A stretch of DNA of 15,646 bases from Flavobacteriales bacterium UBA5933 (GTDB taxonomy: Bacteria > Bacteroidota > Bacteroidia > Flavobacteriales > Weeksellaceae), in assembly GCA_002430925.1 (NCBI GenBank), contig DJDD01000072.1:1-15646 (forward strand), written 5' to 3'. Shown in pieces: positions 7,183 to 14,286 of the stretch; position 1 is the stretch's first letter; every line of letters begins with the position of its first letter. The position numbers and the translations under genes are program-made. The notes under the pieces were generated by a model. It saw nothing but the letters and a program-made list of their open reading frames with translations, was not told where the DNA came from and ran no database searches.

Positions 7183-7992
7183 TTATAAAATTGCCTGACG
7201 AACTTTTACTAATTTAGTTAAAAGCCCTTCTAACAAATCTAATTGTAGCATATTTGCTCCATCACTTTTTGCATTTTTAGGATCTGGATGAGTTTCTATA
7301 AAAAGACCATCAGCACCTACTGCAATACCAGCTTTCGCTATAGTTTCTATTAATTCTGGTTTCCCTCCTGTTACACCAGACGCTTGATTAGGCTGTTGTA
7401 AAGAATGTGTAATATCTAAAATAACTGGAGCATAATTTTGCATCACAGGAATTCCTCGATAATCTACAACTAAATCACCATATCCTAACATTGTTCCACG
7501 TTCTATAATAGCAACATTATTATTCCCTGAATCTGTTACTTTTTCTACAGGAAACTTCATTGCTTCTGGCGAAAGAAATTGTCCTTTTTTTAACGTTACA
7601 TGTTTTCCTGTTTTAGCTGCAGCAACAACTAAATCAGTTTGACGAACTAAAAATGCTGGAATTTGTAATACATCAACATAATTAGCAGCCATTTCTGCAT
7701 GAAAAGGCTCGTGAATATCTGTGGTAGTTGGAACATCAAATGTTTCTCCTACTTTTTGAATAATTTTTAAGGCTTCTTCGTCTCCAATACCTGTAAAACT
7801 ATCTATACGAGAACGGTTAGCTTTTTTAAAAGATCCTTTGAAAATATAAGGAATCTCTAATTTATTTGTTACTTCAACAACTTTTTCTGCTATTCTTAAA
7901 GCCATGTCTTCACTTTCAATGGCACAAGGACCAGCGATTAAGAAAAAATTTGATGAATCTTTGTGTTTTATTTTTGATAAAGTTTCTATCAT
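7183..7992 (-). CDS. kdsA: 3-deoxy-8-phosphooctulonate synthase, metal-dependent type, 269 aa
   Basis: Condenses phosphoenolpyruvate with arabinose 5-phosphate to KDO 8-phosphate, the precursor of the inner-core sugar of lipopolysaccharide. Motifs include FKKANRSRIDSF (55-66), IPAFLVRQTDL (111-121), KKGQFLSPE (135-143) and IETHPDP (232-238). The start of the fold reads LIAGPCAIES, with Cys23 where metal-independent enzymes such as E. coli KdsA have Asn. His196, Glu233 and Asp244 fit the other three metal ligands known from the Aquifex enzyme, so this should be the metal-dependent class. The start codon is fixed by homology at the N-terminus. A perfect -7 element ends only 4 bases before it, which implies a leaderless or nearly leaderless mRNA. 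Glycosyltransferase genes lie across the divergent promoter region. Confidence 0.96.
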   Translation of the reverse strand: MIETLSKIKHKDSSNFFLIAGPCAIESEDMALRIAEKVVEVTNKLEIPYIFKGSFKKANRSRIDSFTGIGDEEALKIIQKVGETFDVPTTTDIHEPFHAEMAANYVDVLQIPAFLVRQTDLVVAAAKTGKHVTLKKGQFLSPEAMKFPVEKVTDSGNNNVAIIERGTMLGYGDLVVDYRGIPVMQNYAPVILDITHSLQQPNQASGVTGGKPELIETIAKAGIAVGADGLFIETHPDPKNAKSDGANMLQLDLLEGLLTKLVKVRQAIL

Positions 7993-7996
7993 TTTG

Positions 7997-8004
7997 CAAA
8001 TTTA
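7997..8004 (-). promoter_or_regulatory. kdsA promoter, -7 element
   Basis: TAAATTTG on the minus strand, a perfect TAnnTTTG match, ending 4 bases before the kdsA ATG at 7992. The start site should then fall at or within a few bases of the start codon. No convincing -33 TTG is seen. Confidence 0.6.
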
Positions 8005-8029
8005 CACAAAGTTACCGATTTATTTTTCA

Positions 8030-8037
8030 TAATTTTG
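8030..8037 (+). promoter_or_regulatory. Promoter of the small membrane protein-GT4 operon, -7 element
   Basis: TAATTTTG on the + strand, a perfect TAnnTTTG match, 31 bases upstream of the ATG at 8069. It is divergent from the kdsA element 25 bases away, so the two promoters share one short control region. Confidence 0.6.
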
Positions 8038-8068
8038 CGAATACTTTATTATTCTTATTTATCAATTT

Positions 8069-8302
8069 ATGAATTTTTTATATAACATTGGAATAGCGGA
8101 CATATTTGGCTATTTAGCATCAGTATTTATTGTATTGGGGTTCTTTTTTTCTAAAATAACTGTTATTCGTATAATAAATGCTATAGGATGTATTTGTTTT
8201 GTAATTTATGCCTCAATGCTAGAAGCATGGCCTGTATTAGTTCCTAATGCAATTTTATTTTTAGTACAAGCATACTACTTATTATTTAAACCAGGTAAAT
8301 AA
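8069..8302 (+). CDS. Small three-helix membrane protein (CBU_0592-like), 77 aa
   Basis: A 77-residue integral membrane protein with three hydrophobic helices at about 8-27, 31-50 and 54-73, and a short basic tail (FKPGK). The pattern of a Gly-Tyr in helix 1 (DIFGYLASVFIVLGFFF), a middle helix with small residues and Asn (INAIGCICFVIYA), and a third helix with NAILFLVQAYYL resembles the small CBU_0592-type family, which is related to one repeat of longer YgjV-like proteins. I recall this only by pattern, and the function is unknown. The ATG follows a good -7 promoter element by 31 bases. The glycosyltransferase gene starts 15 bases after its stop, so the two are co-transcribed. Some relatives are wrongly named uroporphyrinogen decarboxylase in databases; nothing here supports that. 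Confidence 0.85.
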   Translation: MNFLYNIGIADIFGYLASVFIVLGFFFSKITVIRIINAIGCICFVIYASMLEAWPVLVPNAILFLVQAYYLLFKPGK

Positions 8303-8317
8303 TCAAAATCTTTTATT

Positions 8318-9427
8318 TTGAAAATTTTATCAGCGGTATTAAATAACATAGAAAACGATCAGCGATTAAATAAGGTTTGTAATTCTTTACTGAAATTTGG
8401 TTATGATGTAGAATTAATTGGAGCTACTTTATATAGTAAACCCATTTTAAACAAACCTTATAAAACGTATTTGATTGATATGAAATATCAATCGAGCATG
8501 AAAAAGTATGCTGAATTTAATTGGAAATTATTTTTTATACTTTTAAAAAAAACTAATAAAACCACCATTCTTCTCGCAAATGATTTAGATAGTCTATTAC
8601 CTTTTTATCTTGTTAGTAAAATAAAAGGAAATCCTTTGGTATTTGATAGTCACGAAATTTATTCTGAATTACCATCATTATATAATCGTCCAAAAACTAA
8701 AAAAGTTTGGAAAATTTTAGAAAAATTTTTACTCCCAAAAATTAAATATTTTTATACAGTAAGTAATGGCTATGCAACTTGGTTCAATCAGCAATATAAT
8801 GTTAAACCCATTGTAATAAGAAATGTTCCAAATCGAATAAAGTGTAATAAAAATACACTAGATTTTAAACTACCTAAAAATCCTAATAATCATAAAATTT
8901 TACTTTATCAAGGAGCTATTAATCCTAGCAGAGGAATTAATAAAATGATTGAAGCTTTTGTACATGTAAAAAATTGTCAATTTTGGATTGCAGGTGATGG
9001 ACCTAAAAAAGAAGAATACAAAGAATTAGTAAAAAAATTAAATCTTACAGATTATATTCATTTTCTAGGAAATATTCCCCCTGAAACTTTAAAAAAAATA
9101 ACTCCTCTTGCAGATGTAGGAATGAGTTTAGAAGAAGATTTAGGCTTAAGTTATCGTTACGCTTTACCTAATAAATTGTTCGATTTTATACAAGCTAAAG
9201 TTCCTGTGCTTGCAACAAATTTACCTGAAATTAAAAAAATAGTTATTGATTATAACATCGGTAAAGTCATCAATAATCATAATTCAGAACATCTTGCGGA
9301 AAAACTACAGGAATTACTAAATGAAGGTAAAGATAATTATCAAGAAAAATTAACTTTTGCAGCAAATGAGCTTTGTTGGGAAAATGAAGAAATTAAATTA
9401 AAATCTATTTTTGATCAAGTTTCTTAA
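8318..9427 (+). CDS. GT4-type glycosyltransferase (GT-B fold), 369 aa, TTG start
   Basis: Retaining glycosyltransferase of the GT-B fold that would add a sugar from an activated donor to a lipid-linked or surface glycan. The N-terminal acceptor domain contains FDSHEIYSELP (109-119), typical of a GT4 subgroup. The donor domain starts near LLYQGAINPSRG (195-206), followed by AGDGPK (225-230). The Glu-rich nucleotide-sugar site EEDLGLSYRYALPNKLFDFI spans 272-291. No membrane segment is evident. The start is TTG: the first residues MKILSAVLNNIENDQRLNKV form the first beta strand and loop of the fold, and the next in-frame ATG is about 53 codons later, so TTG is the only reasonable choice. It ends 4 bases from the convergent GT2 gene. 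Donor and acceptor cannot be read from the sequence. Confidence 0.9.
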   Translation: MKILSAVLNNIENDQRLNKVCNSLLKFGYDVELIGATLYSKPILNKPYKTYLIDMKYQSSMKKYAEFNWKLFFILLKKTNKTTILLANDLDSLLPFYLVSKIKGNPLVFDSHEIYSELPSLYNRPKTKKVWKILEKFLLPKIKYFYTVSNGYATWFNQQYNVKPIVIRNVPNRIKCNKNTLDFKLPKNPNNHKILLYQGAINPSRGINKMIEAFVHVKNCQFWIAGDGPKKEEYKELVKKLNLTDYIHFLGNIPPETLKKITPLADVGMSLEEDLGLSYRYALPNKLFDFIQAKVPVLATNLPEIKKIVIDYNIGKVINNHNSEHLAEKLQELLNEGKDNYQEKLTFAANELCWENEEIKLKSIFDQVS

Positions 9428-9431
9428 AAGT

Positions 9432-10322
9432 TCAAGTTTCCATTTCTTCTATAAAATATCCTAATTTAAAAAATTGAAATAAATATATTGAAGGATATCT
9501 GGATAAAAGATTCATATAAATAATTGGTTTAGTAAAACTAAACAGCAATGAATACACCTTTATTTTAAAAGAATTTTGACGTTCATAAAATTCAATTAAT
9601 CGAATTGACTTCATATCAACCTGTTTATCTTTATATGATTTAACAATACTTTTTACATACAGTTTTGCTTTGTTTAGATATTCTTCGTTACTATCTAATC
9701 CAAGATGATAAACTCGATTATCAACAAACTCAATACTAACATTAGTATTTTTTAATTTTAAGCCAAAAAGTGTATCAACAGCTGCGTAATAATTATCATT
9801 ATTTGATGTAAATAAATGCTTACTTAAAATTGATTTATGTACAAAAAAATTACATGCTTTAAAATTCAAATATGGATTTTGATTTGCATATTGTGTTGTT
9901 TGCACTTCGTATTTTCTGCCATATTTCCATCTTAATACACCTTTTTTAGGTTTATTTGTTTCGTATAATAAACCACCACAATAAATTTTGTTTCTGTTTT
10001 TATTTAGATGTATATAAAAATCAATGAAATTTTGTTGTACTGGAATAATATCGGCATCTAAATAAATTAACCATTCATATTTAGAAGACTTAGCTAACAG
10101 ATTTAATGTATGTGCTATACCATTATTTACTGAAGATTTATAAAATTTAAACCCAAGCTGTTCAATCAATAATTCATTTTTATATAAAAGTTCCTGGTTT
10201 GATGAAAAATCATCAAAAAAAATAACTTCAATATTAATTGTTAATTTAGAAATCTGGTGAGATAAACAAATTGCTAATTTTTCTATATCCCAATTATAAA
10301 CTGGCACTAAAACTGAATACAT
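9432..10322 (-). CDS. GT2-family glycosyltransferase (GT-A fold), 296 aa
   Basis: Family 2 glycosyltransferase, probably inverting and acting at the inner face of the cytoplasmic membrane. It opens with SVLVPVYNWDIEKLAICL (3-20), the usual first strand of the nucleotide-binding fold. It then has DDFS (37-40), NNGIA (66-70) and the metal-binding DxD in LIYLDADIIP (Asp89, Asp91). The middle region FKACNFFVHKSIL and VDTLFGLKL resembles the acceptor side of the family. The C-terminal 60 residues hold a hydrophobic patch but no clear transmembrane helix. It converges with the GT4 gene, so the pair is on opposite strands yet adjacent, which suggests a shared role in a surface glycan. I see no good promoter in the 78 bases upstream, which mostly hold the ftsE terminator. 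Confidence 0.9.
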   Translation of the reverse strand: MYSVLVPVYNWDIEKLAICLSHQISKLTINIEVIFFDDFSSNQELLYKNELLIEQLGFKFYKSSVNNGIAHTLNLLAKSSKYEWLIYLDADIIPVQQNFIDFYIHLNKNRNKIYCGGLLYETNKPKKGVLRWKYGRKYEVQTTQYANQNPYLNFKACNFFVHKSILSKHLFTSNNDNYYAAVDTLFGLKLKNTNVSIEFVDNRVYHLGLDSNEEYLNKAKLYVKSIVKSYKDKQVDMKSIRLIEFYERQNSFKIKVYSLLFSFTKPIIYMNLLSRYPSIYLFQFFKLGYFIEEMET

Positions 10323-10341
10323 TTAATCAGAAGTTTAATAA

Positions 10342-10372
10342 AAAAGAGTTTATATTGAATATAAACTCTTTT
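10342..10372 (-). terminator. ftsE terminator
   Basis: AAAAGAGTTTATAT (10342-10355) pairs perfectly with ATATAAACTCTTTT (10359-10372) around a TGA loop: 14 bp. It lies 28 bases after the ftsE stop and is followed on the minus strand by a T-rich run. Confidence 0.85.
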
Positions 10373-10400
10373 ATTATCTTTTTATTTTATAAATCTATAC

Positions 10401-11093
10401 TTATTCTGTAATAGCCTCTGTTACTTCGAAAAATTTTCCATCTTCACAACGTACTTTTCTAGCTGGGTAACGACGAATAATATCATAATCATGCGTAGCC
10501 ATAACAACAGCACAATTATTTTGTTTAGAAACAGATAATAATAAATCCATAATATCATTTGAAGTTTCTGGATCTAAGTTTCCAGTAGGCTCATCTGCTA
10601 AAATTAATTCAGGATGATTTAATAAAGCTCGTGCAATAGATACACGTTGTTGCTCACCTCCAGAAAGTCTAAAAGGCATCATTTTCTTTTTAGACAACAT
10701 TCCTACAGAATCTAAAACCTCATCAACACGCTGATTAATAAGTGTTTTATCTTTCCATCCTGTAGCCTTTAATACAAAAATTAAATTCTGCTCTACAGTT
10801 CTATCTGTTAACAATTGAAAGTCCTGAAAAACAATTCCTAAATGTCTTCTTAAATCTGGAATTTTACTTGTTTTTAAAGATTTTAAATCCATTCCAACGA
10901 CAGCACCAGTTCCAGACTGTAATGGTAAATCTCCATAAAGTACTTTCAACAAACTACTTTTTCCACTTCCTGTTTTTCCAATTAGATAAACAAACTCTCC
11001 TTTACCTAATGTAAAATTTACATTAGATAAAACTAAGTGATTTCTTTGAAAAATAGATGATTGATATAACTCTATTACATTTTTGGCTTCCAT
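10401..11093 (-). CDS. ftsE: Cell-division ABC transporter ATPase FtsE, 230 aa
   Basis: ATPase that with the membrane protein FtsX controls peptidoglycan hydrolases at the division site. Numbered from the start chosen here: Walker A GKTGSGKSS (39-47), Q-loop Gln90, signature LSGGEQQR (143-150), Walker B LILADEPTG (163-171) and the switch His201 (ATHDYD). Close relatives such as LolD share most motifs. The FQDFQLL stretch, the 230-residue length and the lone flavobacterial setting favour FtsE. The frame is open upstream to 11150. That longer start would lie inside the rpmH terminator and upstream of the promoter, and would add an unconvincing hydrophobic 19-residue leader. The ATG at 11093 is 21 bases after a perfect -7 element. 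No ftsX is adjacent. Confidence 0.9.
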   Translation of the reverse strand: MEAKNVIELYQSSIFQRNHLVLSNVNFTLGKGEFVYLIGKTGSGKSSLLKVLYGDLPLQSGTGAVVGMDLKSLKTSKIPDLRRHLGIVFQDFQLLTDRTVEQNLIFVLKATGWKDKTLINQRVDEVLDSVGMLSKKKMMPFRLSGGEQQRVSIARALLNHPELILADEPTGNLDPETSNDIMDLLLSVSKQNNCAVVMATHDYDIIRRYPARKVRCEDGKFFEVTEAITE

Positions 11094-11113
11094 ACTTTTT
11101 ACAATCTTTAAAA

Positions 11114-11121
11114 CAAATGTA
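11114..11121 (-). promoter_or_regulatory. ftsE promoter, -7 element
   Basis: TACATTTG on the minus strand, a perfect TAnnTTTG match whose first T is also the last base of the T tract of the rpmH terminator. Expected start site is near 11110, with a leader of about 17 bases. It decides the ftsE start codon at 11093. Confidence 0.7.
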
Positions 11122-11154
11122 AAAAAAAAGCTTGAAAGAAATACCTTCAAGCTT
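11121..11154 (-). terminator. rpmH terminator
   Basis: Arms AAGCTTGAA (11128-11136) and TTCAAGCTT (11146-11154) form a 9-bp stem with a 9-base loop. It is followed on the minus strand by a run of nine T from the A tract at 11121-11129. It begins 22 bases after the rpmH stop. Confidence 0.85.
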
Positions 11155-11175
11155 ATTTTTTATGAATTGTAGCGA

Positions 11176-11334
11176 TTATCTTTTAGCTCTTACTTCACTA
11201 ACAGTTAATGCTTTTCTTCCTTTTTTTCTACGAGCCGCTAATACTTTACGACCGTTTTTAGAAGCCATACGCTCACGGAATCCGTGTTTGTTTCTTTTCT
11301 TTCTGTTACTTGGTTGAAATGTTCTTTTACTCAT
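11176..11334 (-). CDS. rpmH: 50S ribosomal protein L34, 52 aa
   Basis: Small, highly basic protein of the large ribosomal subunit. The translation opens MSKRTFQPSNRKKRNKHGFR, then has RMASKNGRKVLAARRKKGR, the hallmark of bacterial L34. It ends with a short extra tail (TVSEVRAKR), which makes it 52 residues against 46 in E. coli; such tails are usual in Flavobacteriia. In most bacteria rpmH sits next to rnpA and dnaA near the origin. Here it is alone between ftsE and the divergent gyrA. It has its own terminator and at least one strong promoter. The leader contains a small hairpin close to the start site that might matter for feedback control, but this is only a possibility. Confidence 0.98.
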   Translation of the reverse strand: MSKRTFQPSNRKKRNKHGFRERMASKNGRKVLAARRKKGRKALTVSEVRAKR

Positions 11335-11351
11335 CTTTACTAAGTTTCTAA

Positions 11352-11366
11352 TCCATTACTCGAATG
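11352..11366 (-). promoter_or_regulatory. Small hairpin in the rpmH leader
   Basis: CCATT (11352-11356) and AATGG (11362-11366) can form a 5-bp stem with a 5-base loop right at the start of the predicted 34-base leader. It is short and may be chance; noted because some ribosomal protein mRNAs carry control structures here. Confidence 0.25.
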
Positions 11367-11371
11367 GGTTG

Positions 11372-11400
11372 CAAATATACAGTTAATATTATTAATTCAA
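11372..11400 (-). promoter_or_regulatory. rpmH proximal promoter
   Basis: On the minus strand: TTG (11400-11398), an 18-base spacer, then TATATTTG (11379-11372). Both parts match the Bacteroidota consensus. The start site should be near 11368, giving a leader of about 34 bases. Confidence 0.8.
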
Positions 11401-11429
11401 AAATCAAAAATTGATAGAAAATTACAAAA

Positions 11430-11480
11430 AAAATGAATTAATAGTAAACCGCGTCCGTTCTACAATTTGTAATTTTCGAA
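11430..11480 (-). ncRNA. Candidate short RNA or long rpmH leader segment
   Basis: This lies just downstream of the distal promoter at 11484-11513. Minus-strand RNA would contain GUAGAAC and GUUUAC, able to pair (6 bp and one bulge) around a GC-rich GGACGCG loop. A run of eight U follows some 12 bases later. This could be a roughly 50-base RNA ending at the U run, or simply the first part of a 145-base rpmH leader. Evidence is structural only. Confidence 0.3.
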
Positions 11481-11483
11481 GTG

Positions 11484-11513
11484 CAAATATAAAAACTTTT
11501 TTTTGTTAAACAA
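11484..11513 (-). promoter_or_regulatory. Distal promoter upstream of rpmH, consensus quality
   Basis: On the minus strand: TTG (11513-11511), a 19-base spacer, then TATATTTG (11491-11484). This is an exact consensus Bacteroidota promoter and the best in the window. The -33 part is covered by an 11-base palindrome, TTGTTAAACAA (11503-11513), which could be a binding site for a regulator. Confidence 0.7.
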
Positions 11514-11670
11514 GAGAAAACTAAAACAATAACATTAAAATTTATCAACATTTTATATTTAAGAATGATTACAAAGAAAACAATTAAAAAAACGCACTAA
11601 AATCATATTAAAACTTTCATAAAACATGAAATATCTTAGATTTATCCCTATTATTTAAGGTTAAAATTTG

Positions 11671-11678
11671 TATATTAG
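11671..11678 (+). promoter_or_regulatory. Probable gyrA promoter, -7 element
   Basis: TATATTAG, one mismatch from TAnnTTTG, 22 bases before the gyrA ATG at 11701. A neighbouring AAAATTTG (11663-11670) is an alternative with one mismatch. No clear -33 TTG is seen. Confidence 0.4.
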
Positions 11679-11700
11679 CAACCTTATATATCAAAACAAT

Positions 11701-14283
11701 ATGACTGAAGGAGAAAGACTAATCCCAATTAACATTGAGGATGAAATGAAATCCGCTTACATTGATTATTCAATGTCGGTAATCGTATCTCGTGCGCTTC
11801 CGGATGTGCGTGATGGTTTAAAACCTGTACACCGTAGAGTATTATTCGGAATGTATGAACTAGGTGTTTTTTCTAACCGCTCTTTTAAGAAATCTGCTCG
11901 TATAGTAGGAGAAGTATTAGGTAAATTCCATCCACATGGTGACAGTTCTGTTTATGACACAATGGTACGTATGGCTCAGCCTTGGTCTTTACGTTACTTA
12001 TTGGTTGATGGACAAGGTAACTATGGTTCTGTAGATGGTGATCCACCTGCTGCAATGCGTTATACCGAAGCTAGACTTCAAAAGATATCAGATGAGTTAT
12101 TAGCTGATTTAGATAAAGAAACAGTTGATTTTCAATTAAACTTTGATGATACTATACAAGAACCTACAGTTTTACCAACTCGTGTTCCTAATTTATTAGT
12201 AAATGGTGCTTCTGGTATTGCGGTTGGTATGGCTACAAACATGGCTCCACACAACCTAACAGAGGTTATTGACGGTACAGTTGCATTCATCAAAAATCGT
12301 GATATCATGATTGATGAATTAATGCAACACATCAAAGCTCCAGATTTCCCTACAGGAGGTACTATATATGGATATGATGGTGTAAAACAAGCATTCGAAA
12401 CTGGACGTGGACGTATTGTATTACGTGCAAAAACAAATTTCGAAGAAGTACATGGTCGTGATTGTATTATTGCAACAGAAATCCCTTACCAAGTTAATAA
12501 AGCAGATATGATTGCAAAAACTGCTGAACTAGTAAAAGATGGTAAACTAGATGGAATTTCTGAAATTCGTGATGAATCTGACCGTAAAGGAATGCGTATC
12601 GTTTATGTACTTAAAATGGATGCTGTTCCTAATGTTGTTCTAAATAAATTATTTAAATATACTCAATTACAATCTTCATTTAGTGTTAATAATATTGCAT
12701 TGGTTAATGGTAGACCAGAACAATTGAACCTAAAAGACATGATTCATCATTTTGTTGAGCATCGTCATGAAGTTGTTGTAAGACGTACTGAATATGATTT
12801 AAGAAAAGCACAAGAAAGAGCTCATATCTTAGAAGGTTACATGAAAGTAATCGGAACACAAGATGATCTTGATCGTGCTATAAAAATAATTCGTGAATCT
12901 TCTACTCCAGAAGATGCTCGTTCTGGATTAATGTCAGCTTTTGATTTATCTGAAATTCAAGCTCGTGCAATTCTTGAGTTACGTTTACGTACATTAACTG
13001 GACTTGAAATTGATAAAATTCGTGAAGAATATGATGAAATCATGAAAATGATTAATCATTTAAAAGAAATTTTAGCGAATGAAGAATTACGTATGCAAAT
13101 CATTATTGACGAATTATTAGAAGTTCGTAAAAAATATGGTGACGAACGTCGTTCTGATATTAATTATGCTGGTGGAGATTTAAATATTGAAGATTTAATT
13201 CCTGATGAGCAAGTTGTTCTTACAATTTCTCATATGGGATATATAAAACGTACAGCACTTTCAGAATACCGCAAACAATCTCGTGGAGGAGTTGGTAACA
13301 GAGCCGCTACAACACGTGATGAAGATTTCCTAGAATATATCGTTTCTGCATCAAATCACCAATATATGTTATTCTTTACAGAGAAAGGAAAATGTTATTG
13401 GATGAGAGTTTATGAAATTCCTGAAGGTTCTAAAACATCAAAAGGTCGTGCAATTCAGAATTTAATTAACATCGAGCCAGATGATAAAGTAAAAGCTTAC
13501 ATTTTAACGCACGATTTAATGAACGAGGAATACGTAAATAATAATTACGTAATTATGGTCACTAAAAAAGGTATCATCAAGAAAACTTCTTTAGAAGCTT
13601 ATTCTCGTCCACGTACAAATGGTATTAATGCAATTACAATTAAAGAGGACGATACTTTATTAGAAGCTTTATTAACAAATGGAGAAGGAATAATAATGAT
13701 TGGTTCTAAATATGGTAAAGCAATCCGTTTCTTAGATAATTCTATTCGTCCATTAGGAAGAAACTCTCAAGGTGTAAAAGCTATTAATATTACTGACCAT
13801 GCTGACAACGAAGTTGTAGGTATGATTAATATTAATGATACTGAAACTGAAACTGTTTTAGTTGTTTCTGAACAAGGATACGGAAAACGTTCTTCTGTAG
13901 AAGATTATCGCGAAACTAAACGCGGTGGTAAAGGTGTTACAACTTTAAATATCACAGAAAAAACAGGAAAATTAATTGCTATAAAAGCAGTAACAGATGA
14001 AGATGATTTAATGATTATCAATAAATCTGGAGTTGCAATTAGAACTGGTTTAGACGAAATTAGAGTAATGGGTCGTGCTACACAAGGTGTTCGATTAATC
14101 AACTTAAAGAAAAATGACGAAATTGCTGCAATAGCAAAAGTAGCTGTCGAAGAGGAACTAGAAGATGAGGTAGAATTAGATGAAGAAGGAAATCCTATAG
14201 TAGTTGAAAATACTGTCGAATCAAATGAAAACACAGAAAATCAAGCAGAAGAAAATACTGCTGAGGATCCAAATAATGAATAA
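11701..14283 (+). CDS. gyrA: DNA gyrase subunit A, 860 aa
   Basis: Breakage-reunion subunit of gyrase, which introduces negative supercoils with GyrB. Start chosen at MTEGERLIPINIEDEMK; the frame stays open to a TTG at 11668, but those 11 codons overlap the likely promoter. The active-site Tyr121 sits in AAMRYTEARL. The quinolone-determining region reads HPHGDSSVYDTMVRMAQP, with Ser82 and Asp86 at the positions of E. coli Ser83 and Asp87, the sensitive-type residues. The C-terminal beta-pinwheel has a GyrA-box equivalent at 526-532, QSRGGVG, which differs from the QRRGG(K/R)G consensus. A second box-like TKRGGKG lies at 739-745. The last 45 residues form an acidic tail. ParC is unlikely because of the RGG boxes and the long C-terminal domain. 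It is followed after 3 bases by the TPR gene. Confidence 0.97.
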   Translation: MTEGERLIPINIEDEMKSAYIDYSMSVIVSRALPDVRDGLKPVHRRVLFGMYELGVFSNRSFKKSARIVGEVLGKFHPHGDSSVYDTMVRMAQPWSLRYLLVDGQGNYGSVDGDPPAAMRYTEARLQKISDELLADLDKETVDFQLNFDDTIQEPTVLPTRVPNLLVNGASGIAVGMATNMAPHNLTEVIDGTVAFIKNRDIMIDELMQHIKAPDFPTGGTIYGYDGVKQAFETGRGRIVLRAKTNFEEVHGRDCIIATEIPYQVNKADMIAKTAELVKDGKLDGISEIRDESDRKGMRIVYVLKMDAVPNVVLNKLFKYTQLQSSFSVNNIALVNGRPEQLNLKDMIHHFVEHRHEVVVRRTEYDLRKAQERAHILEGYMKVIGTQDDLDRAIKIIRESSTPEDARSGLMSAFDLSEIQARAILELRLRTLTGLEIDKIREEYDEIMKMINHLKEILANEELRMQIIIDELLEVRKKYGDERRSDINYAGGDLNIEDLIPDEQVVLTISHMGYIKRTALSEYRKQSRGGVGNRAATTRDEDFLEYIVSASNHQYMLFFTEKGKCYWMRVYEIPEGSKTSKGRAIQNLINIEPDDKVKAYILTHDLMNEEYVNNNYVIMVTKKGIIKKTSLEAYSRPRTNGINAITIKEDDTLLEALLTNGEGIIMIGSKYGKAIRFLDNSIRPLGRNSQGVKAINITDHADNEVVGMININDTETETVLVVSEQGYGKRSSVEDYRETKRGGKGVTTLNITEKTGKLIAIKAVTDEDDLMIINKSGVAIRTGLDEIRVMGRATQGVRLINLKKNDEIAAIAKVAVEEELEDEVELDEEGNPIVVENTVESNENTENQAEENTAEDPNNE

Positions 14284-14286
14284 TCC

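Larger units (their letters stand above)
11335..11700. other. rpmH-gyrA intergenic region, 366 bases
   Basis: Very AT-rich divergent control region with no credible ORF. It holds two minus-strand promoters, a candidate short RNA with a terminator-like hairpin at 11430-11480, and the gyrA promoter close to 11680. The stretch 11515-11640 is low-complexity A-rich sequence in which I see nothing certain. One DnaA-like 9-mer (TTATCAACA, near 11545) is not enough to propose an origin. Confidence 0.6.

Noticed and set aside
7866..8072. Open frame of 68 codons on the + strand across the kdsA start
   Set aside because: Mostly antisense to kdsA and it spans the divergent promoter region.
8318..10322. 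Large polysaccharide locus
   Set aside because: Only two glycosyltransferases are present; no flippase, polymerase or sugar-nucleotide genes are in the window.
11093..11150. N-terminal extension of FtsE that looks like a signal or membrane segment
   Set aside because: It is upstream of the promoter and inside the rpmH terminator; FtsE proteins do not have such a leader.
11132..11317. Open frame of 61 codons on the + strand
   Set aside because: It is antisense to rpmH and begins inside the rpmH terminator.
11515..11660. Possible replication origin beside rpmH and gyrA
   Set aside because: Only one imperfect DnaA-like 9-mer, and neither dnaA nor rnpA is present.
13905..14234. Ser-rich open frame opposite the 3' end of gyrA
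   Set aside because: The Ser run is the complement of the acidic GAA/GAT-rich gyrA tail.
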